A DNA stretch of 64,000 nucleotides from contig CAJTRS010000002.1 of the NCBI GenBank assembly GCA_910578805.1, forward strand, positions 69,457 to 133,456. Direction: 5' to 3'. The DNA comes from an uncultured Muribaculaceae bacterium. Its GTDB lineage: Bacteria > Bacteroidota > Bacteroidia > Bacteroidales > Muribaculaceae. The translations under genes and the position numbers were made by a program. Every line of letters starts with the position of its first letter. Within the stretch, counting starts at the first letter, position 1. Shown here one piece after another: positions 1-8,309 of this stretch. The notes beneath the pieces are model-generated. The model made no database searches and was not told the DNA's origin. It saw nothing but the letters and a program-made list of their open reading frames with translations.

Positions 1-1
1 C

Positions 2-484
2 ATACTGATCTCTTATTTTCGGTGGCTTGTCACTCGCATACTCCCCAACGGGCTTGACACCCTCGTCATGTCCGACACCAAAGCCTCTGCCCGCGCAGCG
101 TCTCGACATATACCCGAAGTCACCGTTGGCACCCACCGGCGCCCCGACCACATACGCGGCTGCCATTACCATTATGCCCTATTGCTCGATTGCCGGTCCG
201 ATTACAACAAGCGGTTACGTCAGGCCATCAACGGTTCCGTTCCCGATTTTCCGGCCACCGTACTCATAGTGCATAGCCGTTATCCCCTCCGATCACACAG
301 CTCTGCGTATTTCTTTGTTGACACCGACGATCCCCCGCCGTTCCGTGTCCCATCTTCTGATACCTTAACCACTCTGGGTCACATAAATGCGCCACCTGTC
401 ACCGCGCTACTGATGCCCTCTACGCAGTTCATGCAGCCGCTACGCACACTGGACTACGCAATATTTACGGCCTTGCCCTCCTGA
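2..484 (+). CDS. Orphan hypothetical protein, 5'-truncated by window edge
   Basis: The frame is open from base 2 to a TGA at 482-484, so the first base of the window cuts the gene or its start lies near the edge. An internal ATG at 68 would give 138 residues. The translation is rich in His, Pro and Arg, with no signal peptide, membrane segment or family motif that I recognise. Codon choice (frequent GCC, CGC, ATA, ACC) resembles the neighbouring real genes, which is the main support. It runs toward the rpmB operon from the other side and ends before the terminator at 674-711. It could be a chance open frame, and no function is proposed. Confidence 0.4.
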   Translation: MLISYFRWLVTRILPNGLDTLVMSDTKASARAASRHIPEVTVGTHRRPDHIRGCHYHYALLLDCRSDYNKRLRQAINGSVPDFPATVLIVHSRYPLRSHSSAYFFVDTDDPPPFRVPSSDTLTTLGHINAPPVTALLMPSTQFMQPLRTLDYAIFTALPS

Positions 485-611
485 GCGGCAGCTGCCCCCG
501 CGACCCTCACCGGCAAAACGGCAGCAAAAGCTCATTGACATAATGGAATTCCATAACCCATTTATCAAACTTTCACCAAAACGGCTACTTGTCTAATTAC
601 CATGTTAGTAG

Positions 612-630
612 GGACACTCTGCGAGTGTCC
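612..630. repeat. Perfect short palindrome, REP-like
   Basis: GGACACTC, a 3-base TGC loop, then GAGTGTCC form a perfect 8-bp stem. It sits in the gap between the orphan frame and the rpmB operon, outside the operon terminator. No T-tract follows on either strand, so it does not look like a terminator. It resembles the hairpin unit of repetitive extragenic palindromes, but only one copy was seen in this window. Confidence 0.4.
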
Positions 631-673
631 GGTCCGGTTAACCTACGCAAATGCCGGCCTACAAATCACGCCA

Positions 674-711
674 CAACAAAAAATCTGGCGTACAATAAAG
701 TACACCAGATT
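674..711 (-). terminator. Rho-independent terminator of the rpmB-rpmG-DUF4295 operon
   Basis: An 11-12 bp stem (AATCTGG with CCAGATT, plus GTAC with GTAC, one mismatch) closes a 6-base loop. Read on the minus strand it is followed by TTTTTTG. It lies about 45 bases past the DUF4295 stop codon. Confidence 0.75.
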
Positions 712-754
712 GATATGTATGGGAATTTTGAGTCCTTTGTTTGGGAGAGCGTGA

Positions 755-904
755 TTACTTCAAGATGTCCTTAACGGCATCGTTGGGAACCATTTGCTCC
801 TGGAAGGTATAAGCACCGGTTTTGGGCGATTTCACCACTTTGATGATCTTGCTGTAGGTACGACCTTCACCTTTTTGCAGTGATGCTACGGTTTTCTTTG
901 CCAT
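755..904 (-). CDS. DUF4295 family small ribosomal-operon protein
   Basis: This is a 49-residue basic protein starting MAKKTVASLQ and ending DAVKDILK. It belongs to the small Bacteroidota-specific DUF4295 family. Members lie directly after rpmG, as here, which suggests a ribosome-associated role, although none has been proven as far as I know. The start ATG is 12 bases past the L33 stop, so it is the last gene of the L28-L33-DUF4295 transcript. It is too short for many gene callers. Length and order match the usual Bacteroidales arrangement. In other species the next gene is often ftsY, but here a terminator and unrelated sequence follow. Confidence 0.85.
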   Translation of the reverse strand: MAKKTVASLQKGEGRTYSKIIKVVKSPKTGAYTFQEQMVPNDAVKDILK

Positions 905-916
905 ATCGAGGGATTA

Positions 917-1105
917 TTATTTGATTTCTTTATGTACGGTTACTTTCTTGAGGATAGGGTTGTATTTCTTCAGCTCCAGACGCTCGGTAGTGTTCTTGCG
1001 GTTCTTGGTGGTGATATAGCGAGAAGTGCCGGGCATGCCGCTGGCTTTGTGTTCGGTGCATTCAAGGATTACCTGTACGCGATTACCTTTAGCTTTCTTT
1101 GCCAT
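917..1105 (-). CDS. rpmG: 50S ribosomal protein L33
   Basis: This 62-residue basic protein starts [20 protein letters not shown] and contains the L33 core with [10 protein letters not shown] and a C-terminal [14 protein letters not shown]. It is part of the large ribosomal subunit near the E site. It keeps a single Cys near residue 16 and lacks the four-cysteine zinc ribbon of the C+ form, so it is a zinc-free type. It is 5 bases downstream of rpmB and clearly co-transcribed with rpmB and the DUF4295 gene. Confidence 0.97.
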   Translation of the reverse strand: MAKKAKGNRVQVILECTEHKASGMPGTSRYITTKNRKNTTERLELKKYNPILKKVTVHKEIK

Positions 1106-1110
1106 CTTCT

Positions 1111-1368
1111 TTAGAATTCTAAGTATTTGATTTCAGTTAAATAACCCTTTCTGGCTGCTTCCTTAATTGCGGCGTCAAGGCCGTTTTTGTTGATGGTGCG
1201 CAAGCCGTTGGCTGAGATAGTGAGGAGAATCCAAGCCTGCTGCTCAACCCAGAAGAATTTCTTGGTGAAGAGGTTGACATTGAATTTGCGCTTGGTACGA
1301 CGCTTTGAGTGGGAAACATTATTGCCCACCATTGCTTTCTTGCCTGTAATTTGACAAATCTTTGACAT
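1111..1368 (-). CDS. rpmB: 50S ribosomal protein L28
   Basis: This 85-residue protein opens [20 protein letters not shown], the typical L28 start, and continues with [13 protein letters not shown]. It is a large-subunit protein. It is the first gene of the rpmB-rpmG-DUF4295 operon, and its length is normal for Bacteroidota. The likely promoter lies about 135-165 bases upstream, overlapping the divergent promoter of the PKD-like lipoprotein gene. Confidence 0.97.
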   Translation of the reverse strand: MSKICQITGKKAMVGNNVSHSKRRTKRKFNVNLFTKKFFWVEQQAWILLTISANGLRTINKNGLDAAIKEAARKGYLTEIKYLEF

Positions 1369-1501
1369 GGCTGTTAGTGTTACTTAGCTCTGTTATTGTT
1401 AATATGTTAACCTTTGCGTTTCCCGGCCGCCATCTCAGTCTCATATCACTGCTAAGCGCATCATTTTTAACAGCTTTACAGGATGAGCCGTGAAACAGTG
1501 T

Positions 1502-1534
1502 GCAAAGTAACGAATTTTTCTCGTAATGGCCAAA
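1502..1534 (-). promoter_or_regulatory. Promoter of rpmB operon
   Basis: On the minus strand a TTTG element (CAAA at 1531-1534) is followed after 21 bases by TTACTTTG (1502-1509). This matches the Bacteroidota -33/-7 pattern. It is interleaved with the plus-strand promoter at 1540-1572. Confidence 0.55.
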
Positions 1535-1539
1535 TGTTT

Positions 1540-1572
1540 TTTGCTTTTTGTAGAGAAATTGAGTTATCTTTG
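1540..1572 (+). promoter_or_regulatory. Promoter of the PKD-like lipoprotein gene
   Basis: TATCTTTG at 1565-1572 is a consensus -7 box, with TTTG at 1540-1543 about 21 bases upstream. Transcription would start a few bases later, leaving a leader of about 20 bases before the ATG at 1598. No cobalamin riboswitch fits in this short leader. Confidence 0.6.
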
Positions 1573-1597
1573 CGGCATTGAATAATGTGATTTTGCT

Positions 1598-3337
1598 ATG
1601 AAAGTTTCCGATATTCCGTTGTGGCGTGTGATGGTCTTTGTCTTGTTGGGCGGCATGTTCTGGTCGTGTAACATCGATGATGACATAGAGGCTTTGCCGA
1701 AACCTCAGATTGTGTTTGACTCCTCCGACGGGATATATACTGTAAAGATAGGGCATGAGCTGACTTTGGCGCCGCAGATTGTAAACGGTGACGGTGCGGA
1801 GATTGCGTGGAGTATTGACGGAGAGGTGGTGTGCCGAGAGCCGTCGTTTACCCGGGTGTGGACTGTGCCGGGACGGTTCTATGTGTCGGTTGTGGTATCG
1901 GCAGCCGGCGGCACGGCGCGTGACGAGATTGCCGTTGATGTTCTCGAAAAGACTCCTCCGCAGGTGTCGCTCCGTACGCCTGAGGGCGGTATCCGGGTGG
2001 CCAGGGGCACGGACTATCGGCTTGCTCCCATTTATCGCCATGATGATGTGGAGGGATTCGGTGTGCGGTGGCTCATTGATGGTGGGGAGGTGCATTCAGG
2101 TCGTGAATATGTGTTTCATACCGAAGAATGCGGCCGTTACATAGTGACGGTTGAGGCTTATAATGCCGATGGTGCCACCCGTGAGTCGGTGATGATAGAC
2201 GTGGTGGAGCATCTCGATGCGCAACTGCGATTCGAACTTCAGGGAATGAATATACAAAGCACCAACCGCTATACCATACCCGGCCGCACAGTGTGGCTGA
2301 GTCCGGTGGCTGAGAATCTGGAGAGTGATGTCTATATATGGAGCGTGAATGGCTCTGAAGTCAACTGCAGGGGTAAGATATTTGCTTTTACACCCTCGTC
2401 ACGCGGAAACTATCATGTGACAGTGGAGGCCGGCGGGGCATCGGCTTCGATGACGGTATGCTGTGTGGACGCCACTGAAATGGGCTGTTACCGCGCTCCG
2501 CAGCCCTCGTCATCGGTCTATGCCACCGACGTGTGGGAATGGGTGCCGGCTCCAGGTCAGTTTATCGGCGATGCGGCTACAGGCATGACCGATGACATGA
2601 CCACCCTCGGCATGGCCAGCCGATGGGCACAGTCGCGTCTGGCCGACAATCTGTTTGTTTCGCTCGGGGCATGGGGTGGCTACATAACTGTCATGTTTGA
2701 TCACAGCGTCAGAGCCGGTGCCGGCGAATACGATTTTGCCATCATGGGCAATGCGATCTCCACATCAAACGAGCCCGGCATAGTATATGTGATGCAGGAC
2801 CTTAACGGCAACGGTGTGCCCGACGAACAGTGGTATGAGTTGCGCGGGTCGGAATTCGACACACCTGCCTATATGCGTGATTACGCAGTAACCTATTACC
2901 GTCCCACAGGCACTAAGATGCCTGTGGAATGGACCGATGAGTCGGGACGTCAGGGCACTATCGACTATATGGGCGGTGTGCACAATCAGGACACATACTA
3001 TCCGCGGTGGATTCATGCGTCGTCATATACTCTGCGCGGGAGCCGTCTGGAGGCAAGGAACATCTATGATTCCGCCACGGGCGACTGGTCAAATCCGCCC
3101 TATGGCTGGGGGTATGCCGACAATCTCGGTTCTGATCTGATGGCCGGCGGCGACACCGAGACGGGCAACGGACAATGGGCCGGATTCCGCATATCCAATG
3201 CCGTGGCGCCCGACGGCACTCCGGTCAGCCTCCAGTACATCGACTTTGTAAAAGTTCAGACCGGTGCACTGGCCAAAAGCGGACGGCTCGGTGAACTGTC
3301 AACAGAGGTGTGCGGGTTCCGCGATTTTAATAAATGA
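1598..3337 (+). CDS. PKD-like domain surface lipoprotein
   Basis: This 579-residue protein has a lipoprotein signal with the lipid Cys at residue 24, followed by NIDDD, an acidic patch typical of Bacteroidota surface-export signals. Residues about 40-290 hold three PKD-like immunoglobulin-fold repeats (motifs such as GRFYVSVVV, GRYIVTVEA and GNYHVTVEA). The C-terminal half, about 300-579, has a conserved-looking region with GNGVPDEQWYELRGSE that I cannot name. It probably acts outside the outer membrane. The DUF4465 lipoprotein follows 79 bases downstream and is probably co-transcribed. Genes of this kind often travel with DUF4465 genes near corrinoid uptake loci in Bacteroides. A role in cobalamin capture is only an inference, since no BtuB is in this window. 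Confidence 0.8.
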   Translation: MKVSDIPLWRVMVFVLLGGMFWSCNIDDDIEALPKPQIVFDSSDGIYTVKIGHELTLAPQIVNGDGAEIAWSIDGEVVCREPSFTRVWTVPGRFYVSVVVSAAGGTARDEIAVDVLEKTPPQVSLRTPEGGIRVARGTDYRLAPIYRHDDVEGFGVRWLIDGGEVHSGREYVFHTEECGRYIVTVEAYNADGATRESVMIDVVEHLDAQLRFELQGMNIQSTNRYTIPGRTVWLSPVAENLESDVYIWSVNGSEVNCRGKIFAFTPSSRGNYHVTVEAGGASASMTVCCVDATEMGCYRAPQPSSSVYATDVWEWVPAPGQFIGDAATGMTDDMTTLGMASRWAQSRLADNLFVSLGAWGGYITVMFDHSVRAGAGEYDFAIMGNAISTSNEPGIVYVMQDLNGNGVPDEQWYELRGSEFDTPAYMRDYAVTYYRPTGTKMPVEWTDESGRQGTIDYMGGVHNQDTYYPRWIHASSYTLRGSRLEARNIYDSATGDWSNPPYGWGYADNLGSDLMAGGDTETGNGQWAGFRISNAVAPDGTPVSLQYIDFVKVQTGALAKSGRLGELSTEVCGFRDFNK

Positions 3338-3416
3338 ACTTTATTAATTAAATTTGTGTCTTGAAAATGTGCAAGATTGCAGCATTTGATTACATATACA
3401 CAATACAGATAAACAA

Positions 3417-4328
3417 ATGAGAAAAACAGTAACAAAATTCATGGCCGTATCCCTATTGGTGTCGGCCGCAGTGACAGTGACTTCCTGTAGCAGCAATGAT
3501 GATGACGACGATCTGCTGCTTCCGCCCACTTTTAAGCTATTGGATTTCGAGGGTACGCGTATAGCGCTTGCAGGCCCCGATTCCTACGGTGCCAATCTGT
3601 ATGCCATATATACCGGCGATGACAAGTTCATAGAGGGCGAAATAGGCGTGGAAGAGGGTGTGACTCTCAAATTCGGTCTTAACAACAGCACATATTACAA
3701 TGCACCCGATTTTTCGGCCGGTGGCATGGTGCTCTCGCAGTGGAATTACCGCACAAACAAGCCCGGACAGACTGATGAAAACTGGTGGAAGTCATATGAA
3801 AACCAGTGCAGTGTGTATAACTTCAATTCGCAAAACGGACTGAATCAGGGTGCCGGCGCAGGCGGAAGCAACACATTTGCTGTGATTAACGGCTATGATA
3901 GCCCATACGGCGAAGGCGCACGGTTTGAATTCACTGCCGGAGCTTCCTACGAGATAGTATCGATGATGATATGCCCCACATCATATGTTTACGGTATAAT
4001 CACCGAAGGCAATCCTATGGACAGCAACAATCCCGATAAATCGCTCAAAGAGCAGAAAGGCTGGTTCAAGATTCTTGCTTACGGATTTGATGCCGAAGGC
4101 AATCCCACCAATGACGGCAATCCTGTGGAGAAATATATATGCGACTATCGTGACGGGGCAGAAACCGAGATACCTATCTCCAATGTATGGAGCGAGTGGA
4201 GCCTTTCTAAACTCGGCAAGGTCAATAGCGTTAAATTTGATTTCGATGGCAGTTCCAGAAACGAATATGGTCTGCTCACACCGGCCTATATGTGTATTGA
4301 CAACATATTGTTGCGTCTGAGAGACTGA
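3417..4328 (+). CDS. DUF4465 domain surface lipoprotein
   Basis: This 303-residue protein has a lipoprotein signal (Cys at residue 24) followed by SSNDDDDD, a strong acidic surface-export patch. The rest matches the DUF4465 family: an early FEG, a central region rich in Asn/Tyr/Trp (SQWNYRTN, NTFAVINGYDSPYG), and an end containing AYMCIDNILL. DUF4465 proteins are predicted beta-rich binding proteins on the cell surface, and in Bacteroides some sit in vitamin B12 uptake loci. It is the second gene of a pair with the PKD-like lipoprotein and ends at a strong bidirectional terminator. The ligand is unknown. Confidence 0.8.
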   Translation: MRKTVTKFMAVSLLVSAAVTVTSCSSNDDDDDLLLPPTFKLLDFEGTRIALAGPDSYGANLYAIYTGDDKFIEGEIGVEEGVTLKFGLNNSTYYNAPDFSAGGMVLSQWNYRTNKPGQTDENWWKSYENQCSVYNFNSQNGLNQGAGAGGSNTFAVINGYDSPYGEGARFEFTAGASYEIVSMMICPTSYVYGIITEGNPMDSNNPDKSLKEQKGWFKILAYGFDAEGNPTNDGNPVEKYICDYRDGAETEIPISNVWSEWSLSKLGKVNSVKFDFDGSSRNEYGLLTPAYMCIDNILLRLRD

Positions 4329-4352
4329 TTGAGACAAAACCGGATAAAATAT

Positions 4353-4396
4353 GAGGGGCGAGTGCTTGATAAAGCACTCGCCCTCGTTTTGTTTTT
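4353..4396. terminator. Bidirectional terminator between DUF4465 gene and porin gene
   Basis: GGGCGAGTGCTT and AAGCACTCGCCC form a perfect 12-bp stem with a GATA loop, followed by TTTTGTTTTTT on the plus strand. A-rich sequence on the other side gives T-rich RNA on the minus strand, so it can serve both converging genes. Confidence 0.85.
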
Positions 4397-4429
4397 TCAT
4401 TGTTTCCTCTTCGCTTTGATTGCCGGAGG

Positions 4430-5455
4430 TCAGAACCGGAGCACGAGTTCCACCACTGCCTTGTCGTCCGAGTCGGGGTTGACAGTGGCGTGTGAGGAGT
4501 AGAAGTATTTTTCGTAGTTCACCCTAAGGTCGAGAAACATATTCTTGGTGCGTATGTAACTTATTGTGGAGCCTACGGTGATGCGGTTGCGCCGCGGGTG
4601 GTCAGTCATCAGATGCCCCGAGTCGCTGCGCCTGCATGAACTGTGTGATGTCATTCCGTCAAAGCGGCCCTGAAACGACAGTCTGTTGAAGAATCCCGCT
4701 TTTATGGGCATATGGTAGTCGGCAAATATGTTGTAGGCATGCGCGGGGACGTGGCGTGAATGCGTGTAGTGCTTGTACATATACTCACCTTCAACTATCC
4801 ATCGTCCGGCGCTCCAGCTAAGGCAACCGTAAATAAGATTGGAGCGTACGGAGTCGGGGCTGATGGACATCATGCCGGCGCTCAACTTCACATTGTGTAT
4901 GGTATATGTGGCTTTGGCAGCATATGCGAGCGAACTGTTCCACGGGGTGTGATCGCCGATCTTTCCGGGATTGAATACTCCGGCTTCAACCGTGAGAGGT
5001 ATTGACGGCACAGCGTAACTTATCTTGCCGCCGACGGCCCGGTAATTGCACACCTGATTACCCAAAAACGAACGGTTGGCAAAGAAATATGTGTGTGGGC
5101 CGCGGAACGGGTCCACGCCGAACGGCATGCGGAACTGTCCTGCCTGTATGGCTACCCCATCGGTTATTTTCATTCTTACCCAGCCATCGAGAAACTTTAT
5201 GGAGCCGCGGTCACAGAAATCGGCCTGTAAGAAATAATCTATGGCAGGGGCTATGTTGCCGGCGAGGCTCACGCGGGCATTGCGCAACTGGAATCGGTAG
5301 TCGCCATGGCGCGTGGCCACTTCGAACCGGCCGCGCAGAGTGCCGTGCACCTTGGGTATGTAACTGATGGAATCGCCGGTTGCCGCAGAGGCTTCAGGAG
5401 CTAATGGCAGTGCGGCGCATGCGATGGTCAGCAGAGAGGTTATAAACTTGTTCAT
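4430..5455 (-). CDS. Porin of the OprO/OprP (phosphate-selective) superfamily
   Basis: This 341-residue outer-membrane beta-barrel protein starts MNKFITSLLT with a signal peptide cleaved near EASAATG. Alternating hydrophobic/polar strands run throughout and the last residue is Phe (VVELVLRF), the usual C-terminal barrel signature. RFEVATRHGDYRFQLRNAR and IQAGQFRMPFGVDPF are typical of Bacteroidota porin O/P-like proteins. The start at 5455 was chosen because a longer upstream frame would overlap uvrA and bury the signal peptide. It lies 28 bases past uvrA on the same strand. The substrate is unknown, and phosphate specificity should not be assumed. Confidence 0.8.
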   Translation of the reverse strand: MNKFITSLLTIACAALPLAPEASAATGDSISYIPKVHGTLRGRFEVATRHGDYRFQLRNARVSLAGNIAPAIDYFLQADFCDRGSIKFLDGWVRMKITDGVAIQAGQFRMPFGVDPFRGPHTYFFANRSFLGNQVCNYRAVGGKISYAVPSIPLTVEAGVFNPGKIGDHTPWNSSLAYAAKATYTIHNVKLSAGMMSISPDSVRSNLIYGCLSWSAGRWIVEGEYMYKHYTHSRHVPAHAYNIFADYHMPIKAGFFNRLSFQGRFDGMTSHSSCRRSDSGHLMTDHPRRNRITVGSTISYIRTKNMFLDLRVNYEKYFYSSHATVNPDSDDKAVVELVLRF

Positions 5456-5483
5456 GTGATGATTGGTTGTAAAATATAATGTG

Positions 5484-8309
5484 TCACGTGAGTTCTTGGC
5501 GGATATATCCGGCTGTGGGGGAGTCGCCCCCGGCAAGTTCTTCAGGTGTGCCGCAAGCGATTATGCTTCCGCCATGTTTTCCGCCGCCAGGCCCCATGTC
5601 GATAACGTAATCGGCCGATTTGATCACATCGAGGTTGTGCTCGATCACGAGCACCGTGTTGCCTTTTTCAACAAGGCGGTTGAGGACTCCGAGCAACACT
5701 TTTATGTCCTCGAAGTGCAGTCCGGTGGTGGGCTCATCGAGCATGAACAGAGTCTTGCCGGTATCGCGTTTGGCCAGTTCGGTGGCTAATTTCACCCTTT
5801 GGTTCTCTCCGCCCGACAGTGTCGATGACGGCTGTCCGAGCTTGATATATCCAAGGCCTATCTCCTGAAGCACTTTTATCTTCTTGAGTATAGCCGGAAT
5901 CCCTGCAAAAAACTCCACGGCCTGATTGATGGTCATGTCGAGTACATCGGCTATGGATTTGCCCTTGAAGCGCACTTCAAGAGTCTCGCGGTTGTACCTC
6001 TTGCCACCACACACCTCGCATGGTACAAGGACATCGGGCAGGAAGTTCATCTCAATGGTGCGGTATCCGTTTCCGCCGCAAGCCTCGCATCGTCCGCCGG
6101 CCATGTTGAAGGAGAACCGTCCCGGTTTGTAGCCGCGTATTTTAGCCTCGGGCAGGTTGACAAACAGGTTGCGTATGTCGGTGAACACTCCTGTGTAGGT
6201 GGCCGGATTGGAGCGGGGCGAGCGGCCGAGCGGAGTCTGATCCACTGTCACCACTTTGTCTATGTTTTCCAGACCCTCAATGCCGCGGTAGGGCAGAGGC
6301 TGCTGTGTAGAGCGGTAGAAGTGGGCCGAGAGTATGGGGTGGAGTGTGGAGTTTATGAGGCTCGACTTGCCGCTGCCCGACACTCCGGCCACGCAGATGA
6401 AGGTGCCGAGCGGCAGGGTGAGTGTGACATCGCGCAGATTGTGGCCTGTGGCTCCAGTCAGTGTAAGGGTCTTTCCGTTGCCTGTGCGGCGTTGTGGCGG
6501 CACTTCGATCGATTCGGCGCCTTTCAGGTATCGTGCCGTGAGCGTGTCGGTCTGCATCATGTCGGCCGGTGTTCCCTGAAATACCACCTCGCCGCCCCGG
6601 CGTCCTGCCTTGGGGCCGATGTCGATTATGTAATCGGCGCTGAGCATCATGTCCTTGTCGTGTTCCACTACTATTATGGAGTTGGAGGCGTCACGCAGTT
6701 TCTTTAGCGAGTCTATTAGGCGACGGTTGTCGCGTTGGTGCAAGCCTATGCTCGGCTCATCGAGAATGTAGAGTACGTTGACGAGTTCGGAGCCTATCTG
6801 TGTGGCCAGGCGTATGCGCTGGCTCTCACCGCCGGAAAGGGTTGCCGAGCGGCGGTCGAGCGAAAGGTATTCAAGGCCGACATCGACCAGGAATCCCAAC
6901 CGGGTGCGAATCTCCTTGAGTATTTCGCGTGCTATTATGGCCTGTGTGGGCGACAGGCGGCTTTCGACCGTCTTTGACCACTCGTATAGGTCCGATATCT
7001 CAAGACGGCTGAGTTCGGAAATGTTTTTCCCGTCGATGAAAAAGTGGAGCGCTTCGCGGTTGAGCCTGTTGCCGTTACATTCCGTACATCTGACCCGCGA
7101 AAAGAATTGTCCGCTCCATTTCTTGGCCGCAGCTCCTGCTTCCTCCTGCTGTTGCATCTCTATGTATTTTACCAGACCTTCGTAGGCGGTGGGGTAGTTG
7201 GAGGTGGACATCGTGGAGTTGTTGATGACCAGACGGGCATCTGTGCCGTAGAGAATGTCGTTTATCGCCTCTTCACACAGTTGGTTGACCGGTGTTTTGA
7301 CGGTGTGTCCGTACTTCTCGCAAATGGCTGATATCTGCCAGAAAATCATATTGTTGCGATACTTGCCGAGTGGTAGTATCGCTCCATCGTGTATGGAAAG
7401 AGACGGTTCGGGAATGATCTTGTCGCGATCCACGATATCCACCGTGCCAAGTCCTTTGCACACCGGACAAGCCCCTTGTGGGGAGTTGAACGAGAAATTG
7501 TGAGGTGCGGGCTCGCGGTAGGATATGCCCGATTCCGGATCCATGAGATGCTGGCTGAAGTGATATACGCGGTCATCGTCCACATCGTAGATCATCATCT
7601 GTTTGTCGCCCTGGCGCAAGGCATCGCCAACAGTGGACCGCAGCCGTGTTATATCCTTGTCGCTTACCTTCAGCCGGTCAACGACTACCTCTATGGAGTG
7701 GTTCTTGTATCGGTCGAGTTTCATTCCGGGGGTTATTTCCCGCAGCTCTCCATCGACTCTTACTGTCAGAAACCCTTTTTTGCGTACGGACTCGAATAAT
7801 TCTTTGTAGTGTCCCTTGCGGTTTTTGACCAACGGGGCGAGAATGTATATCTTTCGGCCGGCAAACCGGTCGAGTATCAGGCTTACGATTTTTTCCTCGG
7901 TGTATTTTACCATCGGTTTGCCCGAAATGTAACTTACGGCAGTGCCGATACGCGCATATAGCAGTCGCAGGAAGTCATAAATCTCGGTTGTGGTGCCTAT
8001 GGTGCTGCGAGGATTGCGGTTGACGGTCTTTTGCTCTATGGCTATCACGGGGCTTAGCCCGGATATGTTGTCCACATCGGGACGCTCGAGATTGCCGAGC
8101 ATATTACGGGCGTAAGCGGAGAAAGTCTCTATATATCTGCGCTGTCCTTCGGCATATATTGTGTCGAAAGCAAGCGATGACTTTCCGCTGCCGCTCAGTC
8201 CGGTTATGACCGTAAGCTGTCCGTGAGGTATGGTGACATCAATATTTTTCAGATTATGTACACGTGCTCCGAGCACATCGAGAGTATCGTTGGCGGAATC
8301 GATATTCAT
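5484..8309 (-). CDS. uvrA: Excinuclease ABC subunit A
   Basis: This 941-residue DNA damage sensor belongs to nucleotide excision repair and works with UvrB. Two ABC modules are visible: Walker A GLSGSGKSS near residue 37 and GVSGSGKSS near 645, and signatures LSGGESQRIRLA and LSGGENQRVKLA. Zinc-finger Cys pairs occur in CPVCKGLG and in CEACGGNGYR with CEVCGGKRYN. The length is normal. The start overlaps the stop of the upstream transglycosylase gene by 4 bases, so translation is probably coupled. Confidence 0.97.
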   Translation of the reverse strand: MNIDSANDTLDVLGARVHNLKNIDVTIPHGQLTVITGLSGSGKSSLAFDTIYAEGQRRYIETFSAYARNMLGNLERPDVDNISGLSPVIAIEQKTVNRNPRSTIGTTTEIYDFLRLLYARIGTAVSYISGKPMVKYTEEKIVSLILDRFAGRKIYILAPLVKNRKGHYKELFESVRKKGFLTVRVDGELREITPGMKLDRYKNHSIEVVVDRLKVSDKDITRLRSTVGDALRQGDKQMMIYDVDDDRVYHFSQHLMDPESGISYREPAPHNFSFNSPQGACPVCKGLGTVDIVDRDKIIPEPSLSIHDGAILPLGKYRNNMIFWQISAICEKYGHTVKTPVNQLCEEAINDILYGTDARLVINNSTMSTSNYPTAYEGLVKYIEMQQQEEAGAAAKKWSGQFFSRVRCTECNGNRLNREALHFFIDGKNISELSRLEISDLYEWSKTVESRLSPTQAIIAREILKEIRTRLGFLVDVGLEYLSLDRRSATLSGGESQRIRLATQIGSELVNVLYILDEPSIGLHQRDNRRLIDSLKKLRDASNSIIVVEHDKDMMLSADYIIDIGPKAGRRGGEVVFQGTPADMMQTDTLTARYLKGAESIEVPPQRRTGNGKTLTLTGATGHNLRDVTLTLPLGTFICVAGVSGSGKSSLINSTLHPILSAHFYRSTQQPLPYRGIEGLENIDKVVTVDQTPLGRSPRSNPATYTGVFTDIRNLFVNLPEAKIRGYKPGRFSFNMAGGRCEACGGNGYRTIEMNFLPDVLVPCEVCGGKRYNRETLEVRFKGKSIADVLDMTINQAVEFFAGIPAILKKIKVLQEIGLGYIKLGQPSSTLSGGENQRVKLATELAKRDTGKTLFMLDEPTTGLHFEDIKVLLGVLNRLVEKGNTVLVIEHNLDVIKSADYVIDMGPGGGKHGGSIIACGTPEELAGGDSPTAGYIRQELT

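Noticed and set aside
589..774. Plus-strand 61-codon frame between the orphan ORF and DUF4295
   Set aside because: It spans the REP-like palindrome and the operon terminator and overlaps the DUF4295 gene on the other strand.
1369..1597. Cobalamin riboswitch controlling the PKD/DUF4465 lipoproteins or nrdJ
   Set aside because: Neither the short leader at 1573-1597 nor the nrdJ upstream gap shows the conserved B12-box or the required length and pairing.
1319..2095. Long minus-strand open frame of 258 codons overlapping rpmB and the PKD-like gene
   Set aside because: It lies antisense to a well-supported lipoprotein gene, runs through the promoter region, and its translation has no sensible domain or signal.
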